From assembly GCA_944386555.1 (NCBI GenBank), contig CALXBN010000018.1:124001-188000 (forward strand): DNA of 64,000 nucleotides, given 5' to 3'. The position numbers and the translations under genes are program-made. Positions 15,796 to 24,948 of this stretch are shown piece by piece. Position 1 is the stretch's first letter. Each line of letters starts with the position of its first letter. Under the pieces are notes generated by a model. That model saw only the letters and a list, made by a program, of their open reading frames with translations, did not search any database and had not been told where the DNA came from. This DNA comes from an uncultured Ruthenibacterium sp. GTDB taxonomy: Bacteria > Bacillota > Clostridia > Oscillospirales > Ruminococcaceae.

Positions 15796-16896
15796 TTAGA
15801 TGACGTAATCAGGCTTGGTAAATTTCTGCACCAGAGGATTCTGCCGCTCTACCTCGCACATGATGGCAATTTCCACTTTTACGTGCTCAGGTTTCATGAA
15901 CAGCTCTGCGCCCTTCACCAGATGGTCATACCAATCGTGATAGAAGCGGTTGGTGCATTTGCCGAAAGCATTCCACGCATCGGCTTCCAGCTTCACCGTT
16001 TCTTCATGCCAGCGAATGTGATTGTCACAGTAAGCAGGGCTGCCATCCTCGTGATGGATCGACCGGTGCTCCAGTACAGGCTGGGGGCACTCGCTGTCCA
16101 GGAAATATTTAAGCCGAATGTGGTCGCTGTACACCTGCATGGTGCCCCGCGTGCCATAAATACGGAACAGAGGCTCATCGGCGCCAAAAGCGTCGGAGGG
16201 GTTTACTTCCAGCTCATAGCGCACGCCATTGGGGTAGGACAGCACAACGAACACATAGTCTTCCGCGTCTCCCACAGCGTTCCAGATCGCCAGATGGGAA
16301 TCCACCTTGGGCATCTCGTCGGTTCCTGCCAGGCACATCACTTCTTCAATATAATGCGCGGCGTTGTTGCGCATGCTGCCCGCATCCCGGTAGATCAGGG
16401 TCTGCCAGTCATACCGGCGGTTAAAGCCGTTCTGCCAGTTGCGCACCAGTTTCACCTGGCCAATCGTCCCTGCGTCCAGCAGCTCCTTCATTTTGATGTA
16501 GTAATCGTTGTAACGATACTGATGGAAAATGGTGAATTCGGTGTTGCCGGCCTTGGCGGTATCGATCAGATCCTGCACCATTTCGGGCGTTTTGCACAAA
16601 GGTTTTTCGCACAGAACTTTGAATCCGTGCGCCAGCAGGTCTTTGGTGACCGGATAGTGTAAATCGGAATAGGATGCATTCACTACAAAATCAATATCCC
16701 TGCGTCCCAGCAGCTCGGTGTAGGATCTATAGGTGTCGCATCCAAAATCTTTCTTGGCAGCCTCGGCCCGTGCAGGGTCGTTCTCCACCACGGCCACTAC
16801 GTTGCAGATGTCATTGTCAGCGCTCTTCAAAAAAGCGCCGTGGATGTCACATCCGCTGCGGCCGTAGCCAATCAGAGCCACATTCAATTTTTTCAT
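15796..16896 (-). CDS. Gfo/Idh/MocA family NAD(P)-dependent sugar oxidoreductase
   Basis: A 366-residue oxidoreductase. The Rossmann fold starts at residue 1 (ALIGYGRSG, dinucleotide loop 8-15) and the family motif EKP is at 97-99 (Lys 98 contacts cofactor and substrate). The second alpha/beta domain carries RDAGSMRNNAAHYIEEVM, where the His is the usual catalytic base position. It probably oxidises or epimerises a sugar or inositol. The start at 16896 has AAGGAGG upstream. The neighbours (TIM-barrel epimerase, GPH symporter, GH2) suggest it acts on the sugar released or imported by this locus. It has its own promoter and terminator. The exact substrate is unknown. Confidence 0.85.
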   Translation of the reverse strand: MKKLNVALIGYGRSGCDIHGAFLKSADNDICNVVAVVENDPARAEAAKKDFGCDTYRSYTELLGRRDIDFVVNASYSDLHYPVTKDLLAHGFKVLCEKPLCKTPEMVQDLIDTAKAGNTEFTIFHQYRYNDYYIKMKELLDAGTIGQVKLVRNWQNGFNRRYDWQTLIYRDAGSMRNNAAHYIEEVMCLAGTDEMPKVDSHLAIWNAVGDAEDYVFVVLSYPNGVRYELEVNPSDAFGADEPLFRIYGTRGTMQVYSDHIRLKYFLDSECPQPVLEHRSIHHEDGSPAYCDNHIRWHEETVKLEADAWNAFGKCTNRFYHDWYDHLVKGAELFMKPEHVKVEIAIMCEVERQNPLVQKFTKPDYVI

Positions 16897-16938
16897 GGAT
16901 AAACCCTCCTTTTTTAATGGAGCAAAGCCCTTGCCTAT

Positions 16939-16967
16939 AGTGTACCGGATTTGGGCAAGCCTGTAAA
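16939..16967 (-). promoter_or_regulatory. Promoter of the Gfo/Idh gene
   Basis: On the minus strand -35 TTTACA (16967-16962), 17 bases, -10 TACACT (16944-16939), 43 bases before the start codon. Confidence 0.65.
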
Positions 16968-16972
16968 GAAGC

Positions 16973-16992
16973 GGAACGTGCACAATCGTTCC
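16973..16992. promoter_or_regulatory. Inverted repeat just upstream of the Gfo/Idh promoter
   Basis: GGAACG-8-CGTTCC, a perfect 6-bp inverted repeat five bases upstream of the -35 box. The position suits an activator or repressor site, for example for the locus AraC protein, but no binder is known. Confidence 0.35.
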
Positions 16993-17048
16993 ATACCGCG
17001 TAAAAATCCCAAAGGCTTTTTTATACAGTTTGTGATGCGTCACCTGCC

Positions 17049-17897
17049 TTAGTCCGGCAGGAACATCTCGCCGTATCCCATCTGTACCAGGTTGTCATGG
17101 CTGATTTTCAAACTTTCAAAAGGCGTGCGCCCATAGGTCAAGTCCTGCTCAATGAAGAAGTATTCACACCCGCTTGCCAGGCCCGATTCAATGCAATCCT
17201 TGATCGGCAAATTGCCCTCGCCTACCTCGGCGTACTCAATGATGTCGGCGCCAAAGCCCTCCTGGGCGTATTTACGCCCGTTGATACGGTAGTCTTTCAG
17301 GTGCAGCACCCGCACGCGGCCCTTGTAATCCCGGATGACCTCCACCGGGTTGGCGCCGCCCCGCTGGATCCAGTGGATGTCCAGTTCAAACCCAATGTGG
17401 GGCGCGTTGTCCCGTATGATATCCAGCACATACTGGCCGTCATATTTGGTAAATTCGGCATGGTGGGTGTGGAAATACAGGTCGATCCCCTGTTCTTTCA
17501 GCCGCACGCCCATCCCGTCGATGGCGGCTGCGAAGGCCAGCGCCCCCTCCCGGCTGCCCAGGGCCTCGTAGGGCAGCATGCTGATGCGCACCACAGTGCA
17601 CCCCAGGGTGCGGCAGTCCGCCACAATCTTGTCAAAGTCCTCCTCCAGGTTGTCCATGTCGGCGGCCCACTCCTCCTGCATAGGGGAGACCAGGGCTGTC
17701 ACGGCGCTGATGCGCGCCCCCAGCTCTTCCTCGGCCCGCTTCAGCGCGGCCACGTTCTCGGCCGTCATGGGAACCTGGCTCACCTCAAAGTGATACAGCC
17801 CCGCCTGGGTGCACTTGCGAATGGCCTCATACAGGCCGCATTCCTTCAAAATGGGCACGACCGTGCTCATCTGTACGCCAATATGCGCTTTGCTCAT
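17049..17897 (-). CDS. Sugar phosphate isomerase/epimerase (xylose-isomerase-like TIM barrel)
   Basis: A 282-residue TIM-barrel protein of the AP-endonuclease-2/xylose-isomerase-like family. Metal-ligand-type segments along the barrel are FHTHHAEF, GFELDIHWIQ, VLHLKDY and the late FIEQD; together these acidic and His residues form the usual divalent-metal site. Relatives isomerise or epimerise sugars and inositol derivatives or eliminate 3-keto-glycosides. AGGAGGG precedes the ATG at 17897 and the gene starts three bases after the GPH symporter stop, so the two are co-transcribed. It pairs functionally with the Gfo/Idh gene that follows. Confidence 0.82.
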   Translation of the reverse strand: MSKAHIGVQMSTVVPILKECGLYEAIRKCTQAGLYHFEVSQVPMTAENVAALKRAEEELGARISAVTALVSPMQEEWAADMDNLEEDFDKIVADCRTLGCTVVRISMLPYEALGSREGALAFAAAIDGMGVRLKEQGIDLYFHTHHAEFTKYDGQYVLDIIRDNAPHIGFELDIHWIQRGGANPVEVIRDYKGRVRVLHLKDYRINGRKYAQEGFGADIIEYAEVGEGNLPIKDCIESGLASGCEYFFIEQDLTYGRTPFESLKISHDNLVQMGYGEMFLPD

Positions 17898-17900
17898 TGC

Positions 17901-19322
17901 TTAACCCTCCTGTTTCTGCATCGCATGCCGTTTTTCCAGATCGGTGGTCACGGTCGCCATGGTTTTTTTGTCCAGGTTGTAAATCAGCCCTACGGAGATC
18001 AGCGTCAGCACCGCGGTCAGCAGATACAGCCCTGCTACCAAATATCGCATATTGCTGGCAACTGCCATGGGCTGGTCGGCTCCCAGCGTGGCATCATAGC
18101 CCAGCCAGGTGGCCAGCAGAATACCCGCCGAGGGGAATACACCCTGGGCCAGCTTGCGGAAGAAAGAGTGCAGGGCATAGTTGGTACCCTCGTTGCGCTC
18201 GCCGAATTTCCATTCACCATAATCGATGGCATCCGATACCATGGCCATGTTGATGCAATTGTAGTATCCACCGGCAACAGCCCCCAGCACCATGCACAGG
18301 GTGTACAGTGCAAGGCCCTTGCCATCCGGTGTAATGGGCAGAACAAACAGCAAACCGTAGGAAATGCACATGCCGACGGCACACAGCACAGAGCCCTCTT
18401 TTTTCCCCAGTTTTGGCGTAATTTTTCCGATGAATGGAACATACAGGAAAATGCCGACATAGGAGAGGTATCCCAGCAGGCCGGAGATCTGCACATTGTG
18501 GAAATAGGACTGGAACATGACCGTCATCGCTGTAGATGCGCCGTAAAACTGAATAAAACCAACTACGATTGCCAGCGTGATGCCGACAATGGCACGGTTG
18601 CGCATGAAATTCTTGCATGCGGTCAACACATTGAATTTCGGTGCATCCTCGCCCACCTTCACGTCTGCATCCACACGGATAACGGTTTTCCGCACCAGGT
18701 ACTGGAATGACACAACGCCGACGCCGCCCAGAATCAGGGCGATCCAGAACAGGCGGTTGCCCATCATGTTATTGGTGGCGTCATAAATCAGATACGGCAA
18801 AATGATACCCGTCAAAATGCCTGCCACGCATGCGCCCACATTGCGCCAGGTGGACAGCTGCGCACGGCCCGTGGGATCATCGGTGATCATCCCCAGCAGG
18901 CTGCCATAGGGCACGTTGGCCACGGTGTAGAAAGCATCCCATATGATGTACCCGGCCACAAACAGGATGTTTTTCGCCATGGCCGGCGCGCCCTGCCAGG
19001 GAATAAAGCACATGGCACCGCCAACCAGCAGCCCCCAGCCGCCCACATTGATGTACGCCAGGAACTTGTTTCGCTTGTAGTGATGCTTGTCCGTGTCGAC
19101 CATGGCGCCGATGATCGGGTCGTTAATCGCGTCCCACACCTGCACCAAAAGCAGCAGGCCGGCCATCAGCACTTGGTCGATGCCCATAAACTGTGTCCAG
19201 AAAATGGTTAGATAGCTTTTCAGGCCAAATGACATATTGCAGCCGAAGTCACCGGCGGCATAAGCCAGCTTGTCCACAATGCCAAATTTGCGCAGGGCTT
19301 TGGCCTCTGTTTTGCTTGCCAT
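17901..19322 (-). CDS. GPH-family glycoside-pentoside-hexuronide:cation symporter
   Basis: A 473-residue membrane protein with about twelve helices. It has GPH/MelB family signs: the N-terminal KLAYAAGDFGCNMSF, the loop DAINDPIIGAMVDTD with its conserved acidic residues for cation coupling, and ANVPYGSLLGMITDD. It should import a glycoside or uronide with Na+ or H+. AAGGAGG lies seven bases before the ATG. It is the first gene of the minus-strand unit, divergent from the AraC gene, and probably imports the substrate for the GH2, Gfo/Idh and TIM-barrel enzymes. The sugar itself cannot be named. Confidence 0.88.
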   Translation of the reverse strand: MASKTEAKALRKFGIVDKLAYAAGDFGCNMSFGLKSYLTIFWTQFMGIDQVLMAGLLLLVQVWDAINDPIIGAMVDTDKHHYKRNKFLAYINVGGWGLLVGGAMCFIPWQGAPAMAKNILFVAGYIIWDAFYTVANVPYGSLLGMITDDPTGRAQLSTWRNVGACVAGILTGIILPYLIYDATNNMMGNRLFWIALILGGVGVVSFQYLVRKTVIRVDADVKVGEDAPKFNVLTACKNFMRNRAIVGITLAIVVGFIQFYGASTAMTVMFQSYFHNVQISGLLGYLSYVGIFLYVPFIGKITPKLGKKEGSVLCAVGMCISYGLLFVLPITPDGKGLALYTLCMVLGAVAGGYYNCINMAMVSDAIDYGEWKFGERNEGTNYALHSFFRKLAQGVFPSAGILLATWLGYDATLGADQPMAVASNMRYLVAGLYLLTAVLTLISVGLIYNLDKKTMATVTTDLEKRHAMQKQEG

Positions 19323-19374
19323 TTTTGTTCCTCCTTATTGATTCCTGTCAGTGTACGGGCCCGTTGACAAGCTT

Positions 19375-19403
19375 ATTGTATCCGATATTGTGTGCCAATG
19401 AAA
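19375..19403 (-). promoter_or_regulatory. Weak, probably activator-dependent promoter of the GPH operon
   Basis: On the minus strand -10 TACAAT (19380-19375), 17-base spacer, poor -35 TTTCAT (19403-19398). A good -10 with a poor -35 is typical where an AraC protein activates. Confidence 0.4.
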
Positions 19404-19412
19404 CAGCTATTT

Positions 19413-19440
19413 TTGCACGAAATATTGCAATTCTCGCAAT
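19413..19440. promoter_or_regulatory. Overlapping inverted repeats in the divergent GPH/AraC region
   Basis: TTGCA-8-TGCAA (19413-19430) overlaps ATTGC-7-GCAAT (19424-19440). They cover the -35 of the AraC promoter and lie just upstream of the weak GPH promoter, a plausible operator for autoregulation and activation. Confidence 0.4.
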
Positions 19441-19453
19441 TTGATTGTATAAT
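19425..19453 (+). promoter_or_regulatory. Promoter of the AraC regulator gene
   Basis: -35 TTGCAA (19425-19430), 17 bases, perfect -10 TATAAT (19448-19453), 37 bases before the ATG. Confidence 0.7.
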
Positions 19454-19490
19454 ATCAACAATATTTTTTCTCATTTTGAGGGGCTGTTTT

Positions 19491-20423
19491 ATGAAAGATC
19501 CGATCATTTGTTTCGATGCCCGCCAGCAACCGCTGTCTTTTTGGGGAAACAGCATTATACGTTTAGAGCAGCGCCCGGATATTCTTGTCGAACATTATCC
19601 CGATGTCGACCGCTGGCTGATCTGGTACGGCGATTATCCGGAAAACGCCAGCTATCCCCTGGCCGCCCACCAGCAGGTTAAATTCATGTATTGCGTGGAT
19701 GAGTCGATAGAATACTACATCGGCAGCGAACGCTATCTTTTTGAAAAAGGAGACCTCATGCTCCTGGATACCTTCGTCCCCCATTGCCTTCTGGTTCCCG
19801 AAGGGCGAAGCATCCAATACAGACGATATGCGTTGATGATCAATTATGAATATTTTCGCCTTCTGCTGGAAGACCATCCGGATCCCCGCGCATCCGGTTT
19901 TTTCAAAAATCCGGTAGTCCATCTGCAGGAACCCGTTTTTCGTCAAATCATCGCCCTGTTCGAGGAAATCTTCCTGGAACGTTCCTCAAACCGCATCCAC
20001 AACCGCCTGTATGCGGAAAGCCTGGCCCTGCAGATCCTGTGCCTGACCATCCGCGCTGCCCTGAGCAAGGATGCACAACCCGTGGCCAAAGAGCAGGATG
20101 AGCTGGCTGACCGCATCGTAGCGTATATTGAAGGGCACTATGCCGAGCACATAACACTGAGCAGCACCGCCCGCGCTCTGTTCGTCAGCGAAAGCACCGT
20201 CAGCCACACCATCAAGAAAAAACTGGGCGTCAGCTTCTACGCCTATGTCACCCAGCGGCGCATGCTGGCAGCCCGCACCCTCATCAGTCACGGCACCCCC
20301 GCCGGCGAGGCCAGTGCCCGGGTCGGCTTTTCTGATTACACATCGTTCCTTCGCCTGTTCAAAAAAGCCTATGGTATCACCCCGCGCCAAATCAAACCCA
20401 CGGGCAATTCATGCCGGCCTTAG
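19491..20423 (+). CDS. AraC family transcriptional regulator with N-terminal cupin-like sensor
   Basis: A 310-residue regulator. Residues about 30-150 form an AraC-type sugar-binding beta domain (FEKGDLMLLDTFVPHCLLVP is the cupin-like core). The C-terminus (about 205-300) has two helix-turn-helix units: SSTARALFVSESTVSHTIKK and the closing AGEASARVGFSDYTSFLRLF with GITPRQ, the AraC signature. GAGGGG lies seven bases before the chosen ATG at 19491; the longer frame runs into the promoter. It is divergent from the GPH operon and probably its activator. Confidence 0.88.
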   Translation: MKDPIICFDARQQPLSFWGNSIIRLEQRPDILVEHYPDVDRWLIWYGDYPENASYPLAAHQQVKFMYCVDESIEYYIGSERYLFEKGDLMLLDTFVPHCLLVPEGRSIQYRRYALMINYEYFRLLLEDHPDPRASGFFKNPVVHLQEPVFRQIIALFEEIFLERSSNRIHNRLYAESLALQILCLTIRAALSKDAQPVAKEQDELADRIVAYIEGHYAEHITLSSTARALFVSESTVSHTIKKKLGVSFYAYVTQRRMLAARTLISHGTPAGEASARVGFSDYTSFLRLFKKAYGITPRQIKPTGNSCRP

Positions 20424-20532
20424 CGGCTGCTGCGGCCTGCACCCTTGTGTGCACCCCGGTTCTATGATAACATTACACTGCGGCATACACTGCCTGCCTT
20501 TCCAATTTGACGATCAAATGAGAGTGATCCCT

Positions 20533-21681
20533 ATGAAATTCTTTCACCTGTCTGATCTGCATATCGGGCTGAAGCTGCTGAACCGCGACCTGGCCGAGGA
20601 CCAAGCTTATATCCTGGATCAGATCATCGAACTTGCCCGGCGCCAGCGTCCGGACGCCATCCTCATCGCCGGTGATATCTACGACAAAGCCGTTCCCTCC
20701 GCCGAAGCGGTGGAACTGTTCGATCGCTTCGTGCGCCGCTGCACCGAAGCTGTGCCCCAGGCACGGCTGATGGTGATCAGCGGCAACCACGACAGCGCCC
20801 CGCGCATCAATTTATACCGCGGCCTGCTGTGCCGACAGCATGTACATATGATCGGCCTGCCGCCGCTGTCGGAAGGCGAGCGGATCGAAAAAGTAACCCT
20901 GCAGGATGCCTTCGGGCCGGTAAACTTCTACCTGCTGCCCTTTGTACGCCCCTCCATGGTGCGAAACCTGGTGGGGCCAGACGAAAATGGAGGTGCCTGT
21001 TCTTATGATGAAACGCTGCGCCGGATGCTTGAGCGCGAGCAGATCGACCGCACCCAGCGCAATGTGTTGGTGAGCCATCAGTTCTATCTGCCCCGCGGCG
21101 CCCGTGCGGAAGATATTGACCGGATGGATTCCGAAGTGTGCACCGTCGGGAATATCGACGCCGTGGATGCCGGTGTCCTGGCTCCATTTGATTATGCTGC
21201 CCTGGGGCATATCCATAAACCCATGCAGGTAGGCGGTGAATTCTGCCGCTACTGCGGCACGCCGCTGGCCTGTTCCGTCAGTGAAGCGGGGCAGCAAAAA
21301 GGCGTTGTCCAGGTGGAACTGGGGCCCAAAGGCGTTCGGACGGCCACCGTCCTGCCGCTGACGCCCTTGCGTGCCGTGCGTGTACTCAAAGGCACGCTGG
21401 CCGACGTACTGCTTCAGCGGTGCCGGGACTATGTGTCCGTGGTGCTCACCGATCCGGAGGATTTGGATGTATTGGATCTGCAGGACCGCCTGCGGGAGGC
21501 TTTCCCCTGCCTGTTGGACGTACGCCGGGAACAGACCGCCCGCCCCAGCGGGCACAGTATGCCTGCACCTTTGCCCCATTTGGATGCCATGGCGCTTTGC
21601 CAGGCTTTTCTGGGTGAAGTCAGCGAGAGAGAGACCGCCTTGCTGCAGGATGTGATCAACCGTGTAAAGGAGGCACAGTGA
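20533..21681 (+). CDS. sbcD: Exonuclease SbcCD, nuclease subunit D
   Basis: A 382-residue Mre11-type nuclease. Phosphoesterase motifs occur in order: SDLHIG (residues 7-12, metal ligands D8 and H10), AGDIYD, SGNHDS, VSHQF and GHIHKP, which together bind two Mn2+. With SbcC it opens hairpins and trims blocked double-strand ends. The ATG at 20533 starts at the conserved MKFFHLSD; an upstream ATG at 20518 (five residues longer) has a similar weak ribosome site. The next gene begins one base after its stop. The 109-base gap after the AraC gene shows no strong promoter. Confidence 0.95.
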   Translation: MKFFHLSDLHIGLKLLNRDLAEDQAYILDQIIELARRQRPDAILIAGDIYDKAVPSAEAVELFDRFVRRCTEAVPQARLMVISGNHDSAPRINLYRGLLCRQHVHMIGLPPLSEGERIEKVTLQDAFGPVNFYLLPFVRPSMVRNLVGPDENGGACSYDETLRRMLEREQIDRTQRNVLVSHQFYLPRGARAEDIDRMDSEVCTVGNIDAVDAGVLAPFDYAALGHIHKPMQVGGEFCRYCGTPLACSVSEAGQQKGVVQVELGPKGVRTATVLPLTPLRAVRVLKGTLADVLLQRCRDYVSVVLTDPEDLDVLDLQDRLREAFPCLLDVRREQTARPSGHSMPAPLPHLDAMALCQAFLGEVSERETALLQDVINRVKEAQ

Positions 21682-21682
21682 T

Positions 21683-24600
21683 ATGCGGCCCTTGACACTG
21701 ACCTTGCAGGCGTTCGGTTCCTACGCGCAGAAAACCGTCATCGACTTTTCTGCCCTGAACCAATCCCTGTTCCTGATCACCGGCGACACCGGTGCCGGCA
21801 AAACCACAATCTTTGACGCGCTGGTATTTGCGCTGTACGGCGAGGCCAGCTCCACAGTCAACCGAAAAGACGGTGTTGAACTGCAAAGCCAGTTTGCCCC
21901 CGCCGGCGTAACACCGTTTGTTGAGCTGACCTTCAACGAGCGCTGTGCCGGACGGGAACAGACGTATACCGTGCACCGCGTGCCCCGCCATGTGCGGCCG
22001 CTGAAAAAGGGCAGCGGCCTGAAAGAGGAGCGGGAAACAGTTTCCCTGCAGATGCCGGACGGCGCGGAATATTCCCAGAATCAGCGGGAAACCGACAGAA
22101 AGCTGGAAGAGATCCTCGGCTTGAACAAAGATCAGTTCATGCAGGTCGCCATGATTGCTCAGGGCGAATTCATGGAGATGCTTCGGATCCGCTCGGATGA
22201 AAAGAAGGAAATTTTCCGCCGTTTGTTCCACACAGAACTGTACCAGCAAATTGTGGACGAGCTGAGCCTGCGCCGCAAGCAGAAGCTGTCCAAACTGGCT
22301 TCGATCCGTGCTGTCTGTCAGCAGGAAATTTCCCGGACGGACCTGCCGTCCTCCGGTGAACAGGCGCCGGTGTTGCACACCCTCAAAGAAACCCTTTGCT
22401 CTGCGGAAAAGCTGGATATCACACAGCTGGAACAATTCGTTTCACTGCTTGGCGGATTATGCAGCCGGCAGGCCGCCCAACTGCAGGACGCCGCCAGCCT
22501 TGCCCGCCAGGCCGAGGACAAGCGCGACGAAGCGCTGAGTGCCTACCAGCGCGCCCAATCCCTTGCCGCCAGCTTTGCCCAGCTGGAAAAAGCGCAGGCG
22601 GACCTGGCCGATTGCGCTGCGGAAGAGCCGGCCATTGCACAGGATCTGGATCTGGCAAGGCAAATCGAACAGGCTTATGAAATCCTGCCGGTCTATCAAC
22701 TGGCCCAGCAGGCCCGGCAGAATGAGCGGCAGGCGGCGGAGAACCTGCGCATTCAGACAGAGGCGCTGCCCGGACTGTCCCTTTCCCTTAGCCAGGCCGA
22801 AAGCCTGGCATCCCAGACGCGCAGTGTACAGCAAGCCGCCGCCCGAAGCGAACAGCACATCCGTGAACAGGTGACCGCGGCACAGGCCCTGTTCACAGAG
22901 TGTGACCAAGCCCGGACCCTTCAGAGCCGGCTTTCCGCCACCTGCCAGGGTTTGGAGGATAAGCTGGGATCTGCTCGCCGCGACCTGCTGGCCTATGAGG
23001 CCCAACTTGCCGCCTGGAAAGCGCATCAGCAGCAGCTGGCCGGCGCGGACCTCCGCCTGGAGCGCTGGCGCGCCAAGCAAAAGGACGCGGATGCATTCGA
23101 TGCCGCCGTTGCCCAGCTTCGCCGCCTGCTGCAGCGCCGCAACACCGCCGCCGAACAGCTGCAGGTCCTGCAGCAGCAATACCGTTCTGCCGCAGAAGAA
23201 TCCGACGCGGCGGCTGCGGAATATCAGCGCGGCCAATCTGCCTATTTGGATGCACAAGCCGGCATTTTGGCCCGGGAAGCGCTGCACCCGGGTGCCCCCT
23301 GTCCGGTGTGTGGTTCGCTGGAACATCCCCGGCCTTGTCCCCTGCCGCCCGCCCGGGATCTTCCCACGCGGGAACAGATTGAAGGGTTGTCCGCCCGTGC
23401 CAGTGCCTGCAGCCAGCGGCAGAGCGAACTTGCCGGGCAGGCCGGCGCAGCCCGCCAGCAGCATCTTGCCTGTGAAGAGCAACTGCAGCAGGCAGCCGCG
23501 CAGCTGCGCAGCCAACTGTGCGCCTATCTGCCTGACCTGCCCGACCCGCTGACTGCCGAAGAGGCGGATCTGCGGCTGGTCGTCTGGAAGGAAGACCTGC
23601 GATTGGAAGGCGAGCGCCTGCGCAGCGATGCCGCATCCCTGGAAGAAATCCGCCAGCATCTGGCGGGCTCCGATGAGGCCCTTTCGAGCAGGCGCCAAAC
23701 TGTGGAAGACCTGCAGCAACAGTACGGCGACCGCAGCCGCGCCCTGGCTGTATGTCAAGAAAAGCTGCAAAATCTGACGGCACAGCAGCCTTTTGATTCA
23801 CGCCAAGCAGCGGCCCAAGCGCTGCAGCAGGCAGAACATGCCCTGCAAGACGCAGAGCAGCAGCTGGCCGCAGCCGAAGAAGGCGCCAAAAAAGCTGCCA
23901 GCCAAAAAAGTCAGGCCGAAGCACTGATCAACAGCTATCGCTCGGCCTTGCCCGGCCTGCGCAGCGCTGCGGAGGGCCGTCAGGCCGAATATGAAGCCAG
24001 GATGGCACAATATCAGCTGAGTGAAACCCAATGGCGCGGCCTTGTGCAGCACCACCGAAAAGAAGAATCCGCCGCCCTGCAGGAAAAGGCGGCACTGCAC
24101 CACAGCAAAGCCGCAGCCGCGCAGGCTGTACAGGAAAGCGCAGCCGCGGCCATTCAGGGCCGGCCTAGGCCGCACCTGGATGCCTTAAAAGATGCGCTTC
24201 AAGCCGCAGAACAGGCAAAGGCTGAAACTGTACAGGCGCTGGACCTGATTAAAAACAGTTATCAAAAAAACCAGAATGCTTACACTGCCCTTGCCCCTCA
24301 AATGGAGCAGCGCGTGCAAACGGTCACAGAATATAACGAACTTGACAGCCTGTGCAGCCGTTTGTCCGGCAAAGTATCCGGCGGGCGGATGGATCTGGAA
24401 ACCTATGTGCAGCGATACTATCTGCAGCAGATCCTTCAATCTGCCAACCTTCGTTTTGCAGAGATGAGCGCAGGCCAGTTCCAGCTGCGCATGGTCCCCG
24501 ACGAGATGGCCGGCCAAGGCAAAAACCGGGGCTTGGATTTGATGGTCTATTCCACCGTCACCGGTAAAGAACGCGAGGTGCGCACACTGTCCGGCGGCGA

Positions 24601-24880
24601 ATCGTTCATGGCCGCATTGTCCCTGGCCCTGGGCATGGCCGACCGGATCCAGCGCAGCGCCGCTGCTGTCAATTTGGACATTCTGTTCATCGACGAGGGT
24701 TTTGGCTCACTGGACGACCGCGCGCGCGGTCAGGCCGTACGCGTGCTGCAGCGCATGGCCGGCAGAGAAAAAATGGTCGCCATCATTTCCCATGTCACGG
24801 AACTCAAACAGGAAATTGAAGATCAGCTGCTGGTGTCCAAAGATGAAACCGGCAGCCATGTGCGCTGGCAGATCAGCTGA
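21683..24880 (+). CDS. sbcC: Exonuclease SbcCD, ATPase subunit C
   Basis: A 1065-residue Rad50-type SMC-like ATPase. The N-terminal half ATPase has Walker A GDTGAGKTT (34-42). Long Gln/Ala-rich coiled coils (about 190-900) are broken at the centre by the zinc hook CPVC (540-543), which joins two molecules. The C-terminal half ATPase has the signature LSGGE and Walker B ILFIDEGFGSLD, then the D-loop and a VTEL ending. AAGGAGG lies nine bases before the ATG. It is co-transcribed with sbcD. Length is normal for the family (about 1050). Confidence 0.96.
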   Translation: MRPLTLTLQAFGSYAQKTVIDFSALNQSLFLITGDTGAGKTTIFDALVFALYGEASSTVNRKDGVELQSQFAPAGVTPFVELTFNERCAGREQTYTVHRVPRHVRPLKKGSGLKEERETVSLQMPDGAEYSQNQRETDRKLEEILGLNKDQFMQVAMIAQGEFMEMLRIRSDEKKEIFRRLFHTELYQQIVDELSLRRKQKLSKLASIRAVCQQEISRTDLPSSGEQAPVLHTLKETLCSAEKLDITQLEQFVSLLGGLCSRQAAQLQDAASLARQAEDKRDEALSAYQRAQSLAASFAQLEKAQADLADCAAEEPAIAQDLDLARQIEQAYEILPVYQLAQQARQNERQAAENLRIQTEALPGLSLSLSQAESLASQTRSVQQAAARSEQHIREQVTAAQALFTECDQARTLQSRLSATCQGLEDKLGSARRDLLAYEAQLAAWKAHQQQLAGADLRLERWRAKQKDADAFDAAVAQLRRLLQRRNTAAEQLQVLQQQYRSAAEESDAAAAEYQRGQSAYLDAQAGILAREALHPGAPCPVCGSLEHPRPCPLPPARDLPTREQIEGLSARASACSQRQSELAGQAGAARQQHLACEEQLQQAAAQLRSQLCAYLPDLPDPLTAEEADLRLVVWKEDLRLEGERLRSDAASLEEIRQHLAGSDEALSSRRQTVEDLQQQYGDRSRALAVCQEKLQNLTAQQPFDSRQAAAQALQQAEHALQDAEQQLAAAEEGAKKAASQKSQAEALINSYRSALPGLRSAAEGRQAEYEARMAQYQLSETQWRGLVQHHRKEESAALQEKAALHHSKAAAAQAVQESAAAAIQGRPRPHLDALKDALQAAEQAKAETVQALDLIKNSYQKNQNAYTALAPQMEQRVQTVTEYNELDSLCSRLSGKVSGGRMDLETYVQRYYLQQILQSANLRFAEMSAGQFQLRMVPDEMAGQGKNRGLDLMVYSTVTGKEREVRTLSGGESFMAALSLALGMADRIQRSAAAVNLDILFIDEGFGSLDDRARGQAVRVLQRMAGREKMVAIISHVTELKQEIEDQLLVSKDETGSHVRWQIS

Positions 24881-24885
24881 AAGCA

Positions 24886-24922
24886 CAAAAGCCCCTTCCA
24901 CTGTTACGGGAAGGGGCTTTTG
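24886..24922. terminator. Bidirectional terminator between sbcC and the MATE gene
   Basis: CAAAAGCCCCTTCC pairs with GGAAGGGGCTTTTG around a nine-base loop, giving A- and T-rich flanks on both strands between convergent genes. Confidence 0.85.
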
Positions 24923-24948
24923 ATAAACCGGCTTGAAAAAGCGGGCTT

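Noticed and set aside
13858-16662. A 934-codon open frame on the plus strand opposite GH2 and Gfo/Idh
   Set aside because: It is a shadow of two well-supported minus-strand genes, has no family motif and crosses a terminator and the GH2 start region. Long antisense frames are common in GC-rich DNA.
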